From NCBI RefSeq assembly GCF_905171775.1, contig NC_053497.1:103312157-103376156 (forward strand): a stretch of 64,000 nucleotides of DNA. Reading direction: 5' to 3'. Shown here piece after piece: positions 23,750 to 36,439 of this stretch (position 1 is the first letter of the stretch; the number at the start of each line of letters is the position of its first letter). This DNA comes from Rana temporaria (lineage: Eukaryota; Chordata; Amphibia; Anura; Ranidae). The position numbers and the translations under genes are program-made. A model generated the notes under the pieces. That model was not told the DNA's origin. It saw only the letters and a list, made by a program, of their open reading frames with translations, and made no database searches.

Positions 23750-24201
23750 GGCCTCGTACAGACGAGAGGATTTCCGCTGGAAACGGTCCGCCGGACCGTT
23801 TCCAGCGGACATTCCTCCTCCGGATTTTGATCTGATGGCTTGTACACACCATCAGATCAAAATCTACGCGGCACGTGCCGCGCCGTCGCCGCGGCGACAT
23901 GCACGACCCTGGAAGGTAAATACTTTGACGCATGCGTCGAATCACTTCGACGCATGCGAGGGATGGGGATCGGGCGGACTTATCCGGTGAGTCTGTACAG
24001 ACGACCGGATAAGTCCGAAGGACAGATTCCAGCGGATAGATTTCTTAGCATGCTAAGAAATTATTATCCGCTGAAAATCCGTCGGCTGGATTTTTACCTG
24101 CTGGAAAATGTCCGCTCGGGCCTACACACGACCGGATCTGTCTGCTGGAACTGATCCGTGGATCAATCCCAGCGGATAGATCCGGTCGTGTGTACGGGGC
24201 C
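23750..24201. mobile_element. family A palindromic MITE
   Basis: The ends GGCCTCGTACAGACGA and GGTCGTGTGTACGGGGCC are flanked by CTA on both sides (23747-23749 and 24202-24204), a 3-bp duplication as made by PIF/Harbinger transposases. Internal inverted pairs include GAAACGGTCCGCC/GGACCGTTTCC and GACGCATGCGTCGA near 23928-23958. Confidence 0.85.
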
Positions 24202-24204
24202 CTA

Positions 24205-24994
24205 CAGTTTCCTGGCCTCAGAATAAAAGTTTTTTTCCTCTTCCATTATTCTTCAATATCAGTCTGTGTCATCAGAGCCCTGCATTCTTAGACTGGCTGT
24301 TTGGAGTTGGTGTCTCCACAGCTAGAAGTGCGTTTTTAAGCTGTCGGGTTTTGGATCTTTCTCCAAAAGAAGTGCTTTGTATTTCCAGGTTAAAGATTGC
24401 AATCGGCGACTCCAGAAGAAGCAAATGTGTGTTTCCATTTGGCCATTTTTGAGGGCATGGGGCAGATTTTTTTTTATATATAAATTTCTATGTTTGAAAG
24501 ATTTGAAAATGAAGTTTTCCAATGTTGCTTGTGTCTTTCTCTTAGTTACAGAATAGAAAAAGCTAATTTTCTGCACTTGTGTCTGATGTCCTTGCACTCT
24601 CAGAACTCTTTTTAGATTAAAAAATAACCAGAAAACTCTTGATTACAAGCTGTTTCCCAGGAAGGTCTTTGAAAAGCTATGGTGCCTGATTGTAAAAATC
24701 CGCTGTAAAGCAAGTATTGGACACTCTCAGATTTTACAGAATGCCTTTTCCGCTGCTTCTTAATTGGAAACTGCGTATATCATGGACGGTTTGTTCATTT
24801 CAATGTTCTCTTCAAGAGTCTGGTGATTACCATACATTTTATACTGAACTAATCATTTTCTTTCCTGTCATCTGAAAAAATATGGTTCTCAGCTTCGTAT
24901 TGCTAATTACACTGCAAATAAAATATGTTGATTTAATGAACAGAGAAAGTTTGGTATGGAGGAAATAGAGTCCAAAAAATGTAGGTTTATATCT
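24205..24994. other. unassigned intronic sequence
   Basis: No coding signal or repeat terminus is recognised. Confidence 0.5.
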
Positions 24995-25745
24995 CACAGA
25001 GCCTGGAAGGAGGAAGGGAGAGGGCTGGGATGTACAGAAGGAGTGCATTAGGAGAGATTTAGGGAGAGGGCTGGGACAGACAGCATACCTCAAGGTAGTG
25101 GTCCAGGTAAGACAGAGGGAGAGAACCTAGATGAAGGCAGGGTGTAGGCCAGAAGGGAGACCGTGATAAGCAGTGCATAGAGAGAGAATACTCAGACCAA
25201 AATAAACCAGGAAGGAGGCAGGGTGAGTGCTAGGTGGTAGGAAGTGGACCATGTAGGATGGAGGGACAGCACAAAAAGGGAGGCAGGCATGGACTTGGAC
25301 AGAGGCAGAAGGCCAGGTCAGGTCAGGAAGTACAGCAAAACAGAGAGAGAATCAGGAGGAAGGAATGAAGATGACTAGGAGGAAATCAGGGAGAGTACTA
25401 GGTGGGAGAGAGCTGGCCAGCTAGAGCAGAAGTAGATGACCAAGATGGAGGTAAGGTGTGAGCCAAGAGGGAGGCAGAGAGGACCAGGAGAGATATAGAG
25501 AGGGGGGACCATGAGGGAAGCAGAAAGTGGGCCAGGAAGCAGATGGGTGTATGACCAGGGTGGAGGCTAGGAGGGATGCAAGGCGGGCCAGGAAAGATGC
25601 AGAAAGGGGACTAGCAAGGGATTTAACAGGTTAGCTAGTGGAGAGTCAGAGAGTACTAGGACATGGGGAGCGGGTCAGGAAATATAGAGGGAGAGGACCA
25701 GAGTGAAATAGATCGGACCAGGGAGGAGATAGCAAGATTTTTCAG
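24995..25745. repeat. purine-rich degenerate tandem array
   Basis: About 750 bp is strongly purine-biased on the + strand, built from variants of GACCAGGA, GGGAGGCAG and GAGAGAGGA spaced some 35-45 bp apart. The strand asymmetry and repeated phrases point to a decayed minisatellite. Confidence 0.65.
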
Positions 25746-26089
25746 AAGATTGAGGGCAAAAAACCCTTAACCTGGCAGTTTTTGCTTGCCTGGTGCTGGA
25801 AATTCAAAATGTTATTTTAAATTCGATACTTTGAGTTTCGTTTTAAAAAGTACACACAAACAACTTTTGGAAATTTGGTATTTAGTTTGACTTGCAGGAG
25901 GAAACAAAAAGCAACAGGAGGTTTAAATCTCCAGAGGCAGTGCAGCTTAAACAACACAAATAGCCATATTTCCCACCATTACACAAATTTATATCTCATA
26001 TTTCAGACATAATTGAACATCCCTGTACTTGTATTCAAAATAAGCCTGTCTGGGAAAATGTGTGCATTAATAATTATTGATAAAAATAA

Positions 26090-26535
26090 CATGGATAAAT
26101 GAATTTTTTTAGGATTAAAGGATACATTTAAAAAAAATAATTCTTCGTAAATTTAGGCCAATATATCTGCTACATATTTTTGGTATATTTTGGTATCTTT
26201 TTGGTAGGTCTGCTACATATTTTTGGTAAACAAAAAAACAATAAGCATATATTGATTGGTTTGCGCAACAGTTATAGCGTCTACAAACTATGGGATATTC
26301 TTTTCTTTGCTAGTAATGGCGGCGATCAGCAACTGCGATATTGCAGCGGACAAATCGAACACCTAACTGACACTTTTGACACTTTGGGGACCAGTGACAC
26401 TTATACAGTGATTGCAATCTGTGATGCGCCGTGTCCTCTGGACCCGCCAGTCACGGACACTCCTGTGTGCGCGCGATTCTGGGAGGACGTCCATGGACGT
26501 CCTCCCAGAGTTAAGCAACCGCCTTGTAGCTGTAA
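26090..26535 (-). repeat. family C ranid DNA-transposon fragment
   Basis: The minus strand carries the same text as 39285-39590, including AGTGATCACTG-like, GATCGCCGCCATTACTAG and GTTTGTAGACGCTATAAC-like tracts. The end GGACGTCCATGGACGTCC is a hairpin at 26483-26510. It is truncated, and a family A fragment follows. Confidence 0.6.
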
Positions 26536-26558
26536 TTCGGCTATGAGGCGGTGGTTAA

Positions 26559-26745
26559 GCCCACACACGATCATTTATAGTTTAAAACGCCGTTAAGAAA
26601 TGCAGCATGTTCGAAATTTTTTTTTTTTTTTTTTCATTTTTTCAGAACCTGAAAAATGATGTGAAGCCCACACACGATCATTTTAAATTACATTTTTTAA
26701 AAACTTTGTTTTTTACAAGCCGAAAAATGATCGTGTGTACGCGGC
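26559..26745. repeat. family A MITE, shortened
   Basis: The ends GCCCACACACGATCATTT and AATGATCGTGTGTACGCGGC are inverted repeats. The interior is only about 150 bp, with a T-rich run at 26618-26634. It is a deletion derivative of family A. Confidence 0.6.
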
Positions 26746-28019
26746 ATTCAGGTTAGTGCAATTGGGCATTTCTGTTCCATTCACTGTATACAAATGTCTC
26801 TTTACATCTATCCAGCAGTGCAGGATAGATTTACTGTGATTGGCAGTTCAGTGTCTCGCAGTGCTTCTCAGATTTTAATAAATGTATTTTTCACAATGGA
26901 TCCAACTAGTAGTGTTATTACAGTATTTATTAGTTACATTTGTGGAATCTCCCTTGTCAAAGATGAAGGAAGTGCTAACCTGTTAAAAAAAAAAGATGAA
27001 GAAGGTAGAAGGTTTGTTTGAGACAACCTGTACTAGCCTCCTATAAATATGGTCTCCGTGCCAAGATAGCTGCCACCCTGCCTATGATTCTCTGAATGGA
27101 CCTTGCCCTACTTTTGTCCGGCCTGTCAAAAAGGAGACAAGGTAGCGAGTTGCTGGGGATGGCAGAGTTTTAATGATTCTCTGTGCTGAGGAATTAATTG
27201 GCTGCAGTATTTATCAGTGTGCTGCAGTAATTGGGACCGCATGCTGGCCGGTGCTGCCAGCTTTCCGTGTGTTTTCAGCATTTTGTCACACAACAAAGAT
27301 CTGCTTTTCTTCTCCTCTTAAAAGTCAGCCGAGTGCTTATATCTCGGGAAAAAATCCAATCACTGGCACACTTTGTGATGCCTTCACTGGTCCGTCTTCA
27401 ACTGAAGAAGTTTTTCCTGCATCCTACTGTCTTGTCCTGAAAGAAAATCCAAAATGCAATTTTATTCCATTCTAAGTCTTTTTCTTTTTATTTCACTTTT
27501 CTGTTACTGTTTGTAAAATTAATGAATAGAAAGAAATGGAAGTTGTGGTGATTAAGTGAAATTGCTTGCAGATTCTCGGGCATAGCACCAGAGCCAATTT
27601 ATAAGGCTAGAACTGCTGCTTCTCTATTTTGTTTCTTTATAAGATTTCATTTCTGACAGCATCACCCATATCGAGCTGCTCTGGGCAGTTTCTGCAGGAC
27701 TCTTCCACAATTATTTGGCATGTCTTTATGAATGAGCCCAAATATTAGAAAAGGCGGTGATGGCTTTGTAAAATAGGGCACTAGAAGATAAACGTTCATC
27801 ACCAGCTCATACATTCAGCTTACATACTGGTGTTATGATTGCAACAAGTGTTTGCCAATTTAATTTAGGTGGTTGATTTATGAGAGAACGTATGGCTGAC
27901 TGCAGAGAAATTCTGCACATTGTGCTTTCCTTTGTTGAATATGGTAAATGTGTTCAGCAGGCCATAGATTATGCAATTTTCTTTCTCTCGACCACGGAGA
28001 AAGGGAGGAAAATTGCTTG
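26746..28019. other. unassigned intronic sequence
   Basis: No exon, transposon end or domain is seen. The frame at 27173-27475 is unsupported. Confidence 0.5.
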
Positions 28020-28295
28020 ATTGCTTGAATCCCTCCCACAGCACTATTGTGTTCTGCCATCGGGGAGTCTCATTGTGTTCTGCCAACGGGGAGTGTGGGG
28101 AACCTTCCCTGCTGGCAGAACACAATGATTAGTGTTGCAGGCTTATAGCCTGTGGCACTAATCATTAGAGAAAAACTTGACAGGCTGGTTGAGCACAAGT
28201 CGAGTACAACCAGGATGTGCCCATACATGGATGAAAATTCGACCAGTACCTGCTGAACCGGCCGAATTTCCAATTATGTATGGCCGGTTTTATCT
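28020..28295. repeat. palindromic MITE fragments (CATTGTGTTCTGCC and TGTATGGCCG types)
   Basis: CATTGTGTTCTGCCAACGGGG at 28071-28091 pairs with CTGGCAGAACACAATG at 28111-28127. A following part with CCCATACATGGATG, GGCCGAATTTCC and TGTATGGCCGG also occurs at 38220-38290, so it is a repeat family. The ends are not defined. Confidence 0.5.
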
Positions 28296-28789
28296 TAATT
28301 CTACAGTACAGGTCACGGAGAGCTTATTTACACCATGGGTTATATAGGGTCATACAGGTAATTGGATACTGGCAAGCTTTTGAGGGCACCCCCCCCCCCG
28401 GGGTGCCTCCCCTATAACCCCCATCCACTCCATAAGTCCTCAGTTTTGTGATGGTGTCTGAAGGTGATGGACCTCTTCTCCTTCACAGAAAAAGCAGCTT
28501 TAATAGTTTATTAGTTATTTATTAGTTATATGTATTATTTAATTGTCCAGTTTTTCAAACCACCCTCACTGACTTCTAATTCCTACACAGAATCGGTGAA
28601 TGCAGATCGATACAACCTCTCTAAAACCTTGGGAGCCATACAAATAGTAATTTTGTTTTGGGCACTGGATCCTGTGTGGAGTGTTCACCATTGTAATTGG
28701 TGCAACATCTTCGGTTAGTCACAGGGTTCTGATCCAGGGCTGTGGTGCATTACTAGAATCCAGTTCCTGAAGACTTCTTTGGGCTAAAC

Positions 28790-30935
28790 CTGGACTTTTT
28801 ATACAATCCAGCGAAAGGAAGCCAAATCAAAATAGGCGTACAGTAACAATGCGAGATTTGCACCAGAGCAGGACCTGGTTTTAAAACTAGTCTCAGCATC
28901 CGATTCTGGCTTTATTTCAGACCAGTAACAAGTGGCCTTCTTGGAAAAGCAGAATTTTCCATACTCATGTCACATTTCCCCAGACAGATTACAGCCTTAA
29001 TACAGCCATCTTTGTCCAGGGCTCAGAAATGCCCTGCCTTTTTTCCTACTCTGGTTTTTCAACCAAATTTGGACCCTGATTTGACAGTCCTAGAGGACAC
29101 AGAATTGGAGGGGAATGAAGAGGATGTAGAGGCAGTGTTGGAGGAAATTACAGAATAAATCTCTTGCTGCTATTTCTATATATAAAACTGCAACTAACTG
29201 GACTATGAATAACCAACATAATCCTATATTTCAGGATTGTGCTGTTGCAAAACAATTGCAACATTTGCCTTCTGCTCTTCTTTATTTTTTTGTCTAGATG
29301 CCCATGAATACGTCACTGGACAAATAGTCAGAATGACTTTAATCTCCATTCATATTGGCAGAATCTCATGGCTAAAGGCTTGGACAGCGAAAGCTTTCAG
29401 TAAATGGTGCCTCACACATACGATCTTCCAAGGAAGATATCTGTTTGATGAGGCTCTTGACCTGTTCATCAGGTGGATGGATTTTACTTCTGAAGAGGAA
29501 GGTAATAAAACCCTCTTCCTCAGGGGTTCTTAGTTTCTCTAAATGCAGAGCACCTGCATGCTCAAACCAAACTTCAAAACCTAAGTTCAGTCCTTCCTTT
29601 CACCACAAGGTTTGGCCTGCAAAGGCCACCAAGCCTTCCTTAAAGCTCTCTTTACAAAGAAGGGGCTCCCTCACTCCTAAGAGTTGGGGGGGGGGGGGTG
29701 TATCAAAATGAAATCCCTTGAGATGAGATTCGCCATGAGAGTGCTGGGTCTAATGGTTGCCTCCTTCAAAGCAGTTCACCTGCTCAAGAACTCCCCAACT
29801 AAACATTCTGTCAACATGGAAAAATCTGTGTCTTTCCTTCTACCTTACCCATGCTCCTATCTAGCCAAACAAGAATCTCCATGTCTTGGTGGATTACCAC
29901 TTTACATCTAACAGTGGGAAAATAATTCTTTCCCTACACCTGGAAATTTTTTACAACAGACACAAGTCTGCCAGGCTGAAGAGGACTCTTTCAATCCTTG
30001 ACAGTTTAGGGACATGCCCATGAGAGAAAGCCAAACTTCCAATCAACATTTTGGAGCTTAGAGCAGTGGGGTTGGCCCTCCATCACCAGACCCTCCTACT
30101 GTAGGACACCCAAATCGGGTGTAGTCATACAAGGCCACCACAGTGGCATTCTGTATATAAGTCATTGAGGGGGCAGAGAGCCTGACTGTCTTGAGGGAAA
30201 CAAAGCAGATTTTTCTGTGGACACAAACTCAATTTCACAAACTCAATTTCTATGGGTTATAGTCTGATATGCCAAAGATGGGTGTCCTGTAGATGTGGAC
30301 ATGCTTGCCTCCAGCTAATACAAGTTTCCTCTGTTTGCAGCCAGAACCAGGGATCCTCTAGCTGTGGCTTTGGATGCTCTAAACCCTGGTCTTGATTCTG
30401 CCTTATTTATGCCTTCACTCCACTGAGAATTCTGCCTTCCTGCTCGATAAGTTAGAGTAAGAGAGGAAAAACTGTGATTCTACCTGCACTGAACAGGCCC
30501 AGAAGACCTTGATACATGGATATACTTGGACATGGCCAGACCTGCTATCTCAAGGTCTTCTATTCCACCCCTCGGTCTCTGGTTTTAATGGCATGACTAA
30601 TAAAAACCCAGGTCCTAAAGGATTGAGAGATTTCCAAGTCTGTAGTTTCTACCTTGCTAAAAGCAAGAAAGGCTATTCTAATACCTGAAAATATTACTTT
30701 GCCTTGGGCGAACACAGTCAGTTCAGTTCCAGAGATTACTTTGTGCCTCGCATTTTGTCTTTCCTGTAAAACGGTCTTGAACAGAATCTAGTTCATGGCA
30801 CCCTTAAAGGGCAAATATCAACCTTATCTAAAGACCTTTTCCAAGGTCTTTGGCTCTGCACTGCCTTGTGAAAACCTTTTATTCAAGTTTTTTCTCATGT
30901 TAGGCCCCCCATTGCAGCACCCTTCGCTTCCCTGA
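28790..30935 (+). pseudogene. DIRS-like retroelement remnant, 5' part
   Basis: Decayed text on the + strand fits a tyrosine-recombinase retroelement. Near 30605-30680 it reads LKGLRDFQVCSFYLAKSKKG, and near 30795-30930 it contains LKGQISTLSKDLFQ and VRPPIAAPFASLRP, close to the LKGQVSAL...VRPPI pattern I link to DIRS recombinases. It resumes at 32095 after an insertion. Short frames at 28967-29158 and 29445-29711 belong to this debris. A G-run lies at 29687-29699. Confidence 0.45.
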
Positions 30936-30937
30936 GA

Positions 30938-31365
30938 CCCTAAAGTGGTTGTAACCCTAAACAAAAAAAGAAAAAAAAAGCTCCTGTTCCTTTAATGCAT
31001 GAATAACAGCATAGTGCTATGGCAGTGTGATTTGTCCCTTTCTATGTTCTAAAATACCTATTTGATCCTGCCTGTTCTTGTGTCCCCCTATGTAACCTGA
31101 CTACAGTAAACATAGCTGCTGATCTGTGATGCCTGTCAGTCTGTGTAGTGAGAGCCAATCTGCTCCCTGCCTCTCCTCCTGCCGCTATTTCCGCAGCAAT
31201 ACAAAACCCCATTACTTGTAGCCTCTGTTTGTTTTAAGAGCTAAAGTATGTGTCAGTTTATTTTTAAATTATAATTCCTAATTACCTTCTTGCATAGCGC
31301 CGCTCTGCGGTCACGTGACCTCCTTCTGTTGGACACCTCAGAGAGACGGTGTGAGAATCGATTTT
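30938..31365. repeat. TTAA/TAAAGTGGTTGTAA-type MITE fragment
   Basis: The start TAAAGTGGTTGTAACCCTAAA resembles family E ends, followed by the usual poly-A patch, CTTTAATGCATGAA and GTCACGTGACC. The right end is not visible. It interrupts the DIRS-like remnant. Confidence 0.45.
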
Positions 31366-32094
31366 TTTTTTAATCGATTAATCTTCTAATTTCAATTAAT
31401 TATAATGCACATACAGATCCAAATACTTTTAGCTGATCTCCTTGCATTGCAACTCTGCATTAGTCAGTGGTAAATGTGGTATACACTATATACAATCACC
31501 CAACACTAGTTAGTTTCCACCATCCATGACTTAACTTCACAGTTCACACAAATACGTTTTAAATTCAAACTGTAGCACTGACGCAAGTCATTTTTTCTTA
31601 TTAAACTTTAAGAAAAACGTAGAAAGTTAGTTTAACTTTAATTATAAAACGTATCTAGTATATTGACTGTCACTTTATAGTAGGCAAGTAGGCATCAATT
31701 TAGCCAGTCACACAGACATACCAGAGTGTTTACATTTTCTGGAAGCAGACATGATCGCATTTTATTGGAAATATACCCTGAAGAACTGAACAGTCTTTCG
31801 CACAGAACAGATGTTGCAGATACACAAAGAATTGTCTACACAAAACTGCTTAGGACAGGAAAACAATAGTTATTTTTTCCCCCTTGCCCTGATGGAGCCT
31901 ATTGCAGCCTGATGCATCCTCCTGCTCAACAGATGCAAAGGTACCTCAATCCAATGGGTGCAGTTTGCTCGTATCCAGCAGGGTAAGTCTCACTGTCCAG
32001 CCTGTCCGGTGACGTCAAGAATTTTGATCGATCAAAAAAAATTCAAGATTAATCGAGGAATTAATCTTCAATTTCCCCAGCCCTAATCTAAAGC
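31366..32094. repeat. hAT-like element fragment
   Basis: The right end CTTCAATTTCCCCAGCCCTA is the complement of a TAGGGCTGGGGAA terminus typical of hAT elements. ATCGATT and ATTAATC tracts occur at both ends (31352-31395 and 32025-32075). No transposase frame is readable. Confidence 0.45.
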
Positions 32095-32222
32095 AAATCT
32101 CTTTACATTGCCTGGATGTTGTCAGAGCTGTTATTCCTAAAAGCTACTGCTTCCATTAGATAAAAGATTCCCTGTTTGTTCTTTCCTCGGGATCTCACAA
32201 GGGCACTCTTCTTCAAAATTCA
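32095..32222 (+). pseudogene. DIRS-like recombinase segment
   Basis: The frame reads CLDVVRAVIPKSYCFH then KDSLFVLSSGSHKGTLL, similar to the catalytic-Arg region of DIRS tyrosine recombinases. It is cut at 32222 by the Tc1-like insertion and resumes at 33402. Confidence 0.45.
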
Positions 32223-33399
32223 CAGTGGGGAAAATAATTATTTGATCCCCTGCAGATTTTGTAAGTTTATAGAATAGATTAGAATAGAATTGATTACCAG
32301 ACCATCAGCAAGAAGCTTGATGAGAAGGAGACAACTGTTGGAGTAATTATTCGCAAATGGAAGAAATACAAAATAACCATCAACCCTCAGTCTGGAGCTC
32401 CATGCAAGGTTTTGCCTCATGGAGTAAGGATGATCATGAGAAAAGTGAGGGATCAGCCCAGAACTACACAGGAGGAGATTGTGAATGATCTCAAGGCAGT
32501 TGGGACCACAGTCAACAAACAAACCATTGGTAACACAATACGGTGCCCTGGATTGAAATCCTGCAGCGCCCACAAGGTCCCTCTTAAGAAGGGCCTGTGT
32601 GAAGTTTGCCAATGAACATCTAAATGATTCAGCGAAGGATTGGGAGAAAGTGCTGTGGTCAGATGAGACCAAAATTGGACTCTTTGGCATTAACTTGACT
32701 CGCTGTGTTTGGAGGAAGAAAAATTATGATTATGACCCTAAGAACACTATCCCTACAGTCAAGCTTGAAGGTAGAAACAATGTGCTTTGGGGTTGTTGAG
32801 GGGCCAACTGACCAGGCCATGTATTATAAAATCTTGGATGAGAACCTTCTTCCCTCAGCCAGAACAGCGAAGATGGGTCTTCCAGCATGATAATGACCCA
32901 AAACATACCGCCAAGGCAACAAAGGAGTGGCTCAAAAAGAAGCACATTAATGTCATGGAGTGGCCTAGCCAGTCTCCAGACCTCAATCCTACAGAAAATT
33001 TATGGAGGGAGCTGAAACTTCTACCTGCTGAGCGACAGACAAGAAACCTTAAGAATTTAGAGATGATCTGTAAAGAAGAGTGGACCAAAATCCCTTCTGA
33101 GATGTGTGCAAACCTGGTAACCAACTACAAGAAACATCTTACCTCTGTGCTTGCCGACAAGGGTTTCTCCACCAAGTACTAAGTCATGTTTTGCTTTGGA
33201 ATCAAATACTTACTTTACTAACGGAACTGCAACTCAATTTATAACATTTGTATTGTGGTTTTTTTTCAGCATTTTTGGTTGTTATTCTGTCTCTATCATT
33301 TAAAATACACCTATAATAGAAAATATAGAGCCTTAATTTCTTTGTAAGTGGGCAAACTTACAAAATCTGCAGGGGATCAAATAATTATTTTCCCCACTG
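32223..33399 (+). mobile_element. Tc1-like element, 5'-deleted and broken
   Basis: The terminal repeats CAGTGGGGAAAATAATTATT and its inverse, ending CCCCACTG, bound the element; TA follows at 33400-33401. The transposase is split over frames: GVRMIMRKVRDQPRTTQEEI (32412 on), SDETKIGLFG with the first Asp (about 32665), FQHDNDPKHTAKATKEWL with the second Asp (about 32878) and SPDLNPTENLWREL with the Glu (about 32980), ending DKGFSTKY at 33182. The N-terminal DNA-binding start is missing because the left repeat joins directly to mid-gene. It is inactive, and it inserted into the DIRS-like remnant. Confidence 0.92.
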
Positions 33400-33401
33400 T
33401 A

Positions 33402-33690
33402 TGCTTAAACAAAAGCCTTCCCCTACTCTGCACACCCACTCCCCCAGATTTTTAGGAGGATCCTAGGCTTTTGGGCAGCAAGCCTCTGTTGTCCAACTGT
33501 GTAAGGCCACCATTTGGTCTCTTCTGTTCATTCTTTTTCAAAATTTTACCAGGTGGATATCCAATCTTCTGGGGATTCAGCTTCAAAATACAGCCCTCAG
33601 CTCAGACATCCATATCTTTTCTCTTGAGGTTGCCATAAGAATCACAATGTGTGACTGGTAGTTCCAGTCAGGGTGATCCATGTATACATT
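33402..33690 (+). pseudogene. DIRS-like recombinase C-terminal segment
   Basis: Broken text reads LGSKPLLSNCVRPPFGLF-like followed by FQNFTRWISNLLGIQL, resembling the KAATWSSLHTFVKHYRLD tail of DIRS recombinases. It continues the fragment that ends at 32222. Confidence 0.4.
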
Positions 33691-34559
33691 TTGTACTGCA
33701 CACACAGGGACTCCTTTTGCCAACAGAACCCCAGTGGCAACCTGTAAGGTATAAAAACATCAAGATAAAGGTTTTACAGTGCCAATGAAAACCTTTATTT
33801 AACCAATTGAAAAAACGTAATATTGGCGATGCTATGTTCTATGATCTCTTCTGCAGTGTACTTGAGACGTGTGATAATTTGAAGCTGTTTAAAGTTGCCA
33901 TCCATCTCCCCCGCACCTTCCCTGGCCTCCTCTTCACACAGTTTGTCCAAGTTCCATGCAAAACCCTCCATGCAGCACTGAGGAGGTCATTAATTACCCT
34001 TCTGATAATCAGACGCAGAGCGCTGAGCGCCTCTAAACCCTCTAATAGATTGTTATTCAGTATTAGGAGGAGAAACAAATGAGGTCAGATCAGCGGGCGC
34101 GATATTTCCATAGAATGGAATAAAGTGAAATGAGATTTTATTCCTGCGAGGATTCTTGAGGGCTGCAGAGGAACGACAGAACGTGCTTCCTTCAGCCGCA
34201 GAACTGACTGTGAGATAAACCAAGAAAAAGACAACTAAAGAAGACAACTGTTTAAATATACAGTGTATATGTGTATAAATATATAATAGTACAGTATATG
34301 TGTGTTTATATACAGTACTGTGCAAACATTTTAGACAGGTGTGACAAAATGCTGTAAAGCCCCCTCCACAGCCAAGTGCTCCAGTAAGTGTGGGCGGGGG
34401 GCAAAGCAGAGATGGTGACTGTAACTTGCTCTGTTTAGGGATCTCTGAGAACCGAGCAATCAGCGGTGTTTAATCAATCGGTTCTTAGTCTTGGTGCCAG
34501 AGAGGGACAGATGCAGATCCACCTAGGTAAGTATAATTTAAAGAAAATATTCCCATACT
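33691..34559. other. unassigned intronic sequence
   Basis: It contains a TATATGTGT-rich patch at 34255-34320. No coding signal or named repeat is seen. Confidence 0.5.
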
Positions 34560-35560
34560 TATTTTAAGTCTCTGGACTGCCTCATCCACATGCCCCCAAA
34601 ACCAGACTTTTCTTGATGTGGATCACAGGTCTAGCACTGGAAACAAGAAAACACTTTCTGTCGATGGTTTAGAAGGTTCTCACCATGATCACCAGCCTGT
34701 CAGGCTGGGGAGGAGTCCTTGATACAGTCTCAGTGCAAGAGACTTGGTCTCTTTTTTCAGTTATCAACGTTTGGACTCTAGAGAGTGGTCTTTTCACCCC
34801 AAGGTGTTTTTAGACCTCTGTCGAAGGTGGGGGAATGCTGGATGGGGAGCTCGGACAGGTTTGTCTCCAAGTCTGGGGATGCTCTGATCTTCATGTTGCA
34901 TGCACTAGTGACTTGGTGGGATCAGTTCAACCCAATTTTTACCTTTCCTGCTCTAAAACATCTTCCTCGCCTGCTTTGCAGGACTAGATGGAAGGCATCC
35001 CTGGTGATTCTCCTTCCACCAAACTGGCCCAGGCAGCTGTGGTATTTGGATCTCATCAAGCTCTCGTGGATTATGTGTGGGCACTCCCAGATTGCCCTGA
35101 TCTCTATCACTGGCCCTCCCCATTGCTTGTTGGTCACTAACTTTAATTGCTTGGTTGTTGAAAGCCAGTTTCTGAAACAAAGGGGTCTAAGGCGCGATTC
35201 AGTTACCTTTACACTCTCAAAAGCTAGGAAGAAGACTTTTTTTTGAAAAGTCTACCATTGAACCTGAAAATGTATGTATTTTCCTATGGTGCCAGATGAG
35301 GAATTTCCATCCCAGGAAGCACTCAATAGATAAATTATGTCTTTAATGCAGTCTGGTCTGAATCAATATCTGGCTTTGCAGACCATAAAGGGTCAAATCT
35401 CAGCCCAACCAATTTTCTGTCAGAGACCGCTTGCATGGCATCTCAACCTGATTCTGTCGGCTCTTCAAAAACCTTTTAAATTATTAGTGACATTTGTCTG
35501 TCTATACTTACTTTCAAACTTGTCTTGGTAAACTTCAGAGTTGGCAGCCTTAACCTTTGA
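34560..35560 (+). pseudogene. second DIRS-like retroelement remnant
   Basis: The frame at 34785-35246 reads WWDQFNPIFTFPALKHLPRL and VILLPPNWPRQLWYLDLIKL, matching the FPPLPLLPRLL...PDWPRQPWY RNase H-side pattern. After a frameshift, 35340-35500 reads LALQTIKGQISAQPIFCQRP and HLNLILSALQKPFK, matching the recombinase linker DLNLVLSALQKPPFE. Together these support a DIRS-type order of reverse transcriptase/RNase H then tyrosine recombinase. It is inactive. Confidence 0.6.
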
Positions 35561-35869
35561 CTTTGTGGGAGTATCAGAAACCTGGTAAAGTAGCTCACAT
35601 GACTGGGAAGTAAATATTCAAGGTTGTGGAAGGACAGAGTAGGTAGAAGAGGGGAATTGGGATGCCTGTATATCAAACGATCTGAAAGTCAATGTGAGTG
35701 ATATCATCACTAACAAGACTTCTTGTTGCTTATAGCTGGAGCTTCAAATAAATAGGGGGGAAAAAAAAGGTAAATTACTGTTGGGTATATGCTATAGATC
35801 CCCCAACATAAGAGATGATGAGGAGTTTTGAAGGCTGGCACAGTAGGATATAGCAGTGAAGCAAAGCAA

Positions 35870-35880
35870 TGTTCTTATTA

Positions 35881-35916
<36 letters not shown>

Positions 35917-35917
35917 G
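35870..35917. repeat. (TTA)n microsatellite
   Basis: About 14 ATT/TTA units in a row. Confidence 0.9.
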
Positions 35918-36430
35918 GGGGTTCAACTATCCTTATCTCAATTGAACAAATAGAATGAGTATGGGTTACATCGTTCCCCTACTCATTCACCAAAAAAATA
36001 AAATTTAGTGTAAAAAAAGGAATTTGTTTAAAAAAGTTAATACAAAAAAAAGTCTCCCAGGTGTAGATCCATCGTTACAACGCTTGCCACCACCACCAAC
36101 CCGAAAAAATAAGAAAAAGGTTCACTCGTGCTGAAGGCTTAGTCGTCTGCCAGCTCCGCCTCCTGACAGTTCTTAAAAAGCAAAGGGACGGGGGCCACCA
36201 TGTGATGTCATCAACCCAGCATGCCCCTGGCCGACGTCGCAAGGGTACCTTTTTTTTTCCCGGGTCGGCAGTGGTAGCAGGCATTGTGATTGGCGATGGA
36301 TCTACAGCGGGGGACATTTTTATTTATTTTTTAAACAAAGGACTTGTCAAAAACAGTTTGTTGTCTTTTTTTTGCTGGCTTGTAACCAGCGCTCAGTTCA
36401 AAAGCCTGCATCTTTGATGATATGCGGGTG
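35918..36430. other. unassigned intronic sequence
   Basis: Only short inverted motifs and a T-rich patch are seen. No gene is supported. Confidence 0.45.
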
Positions 36431-36439
36431 AATTAGTGT

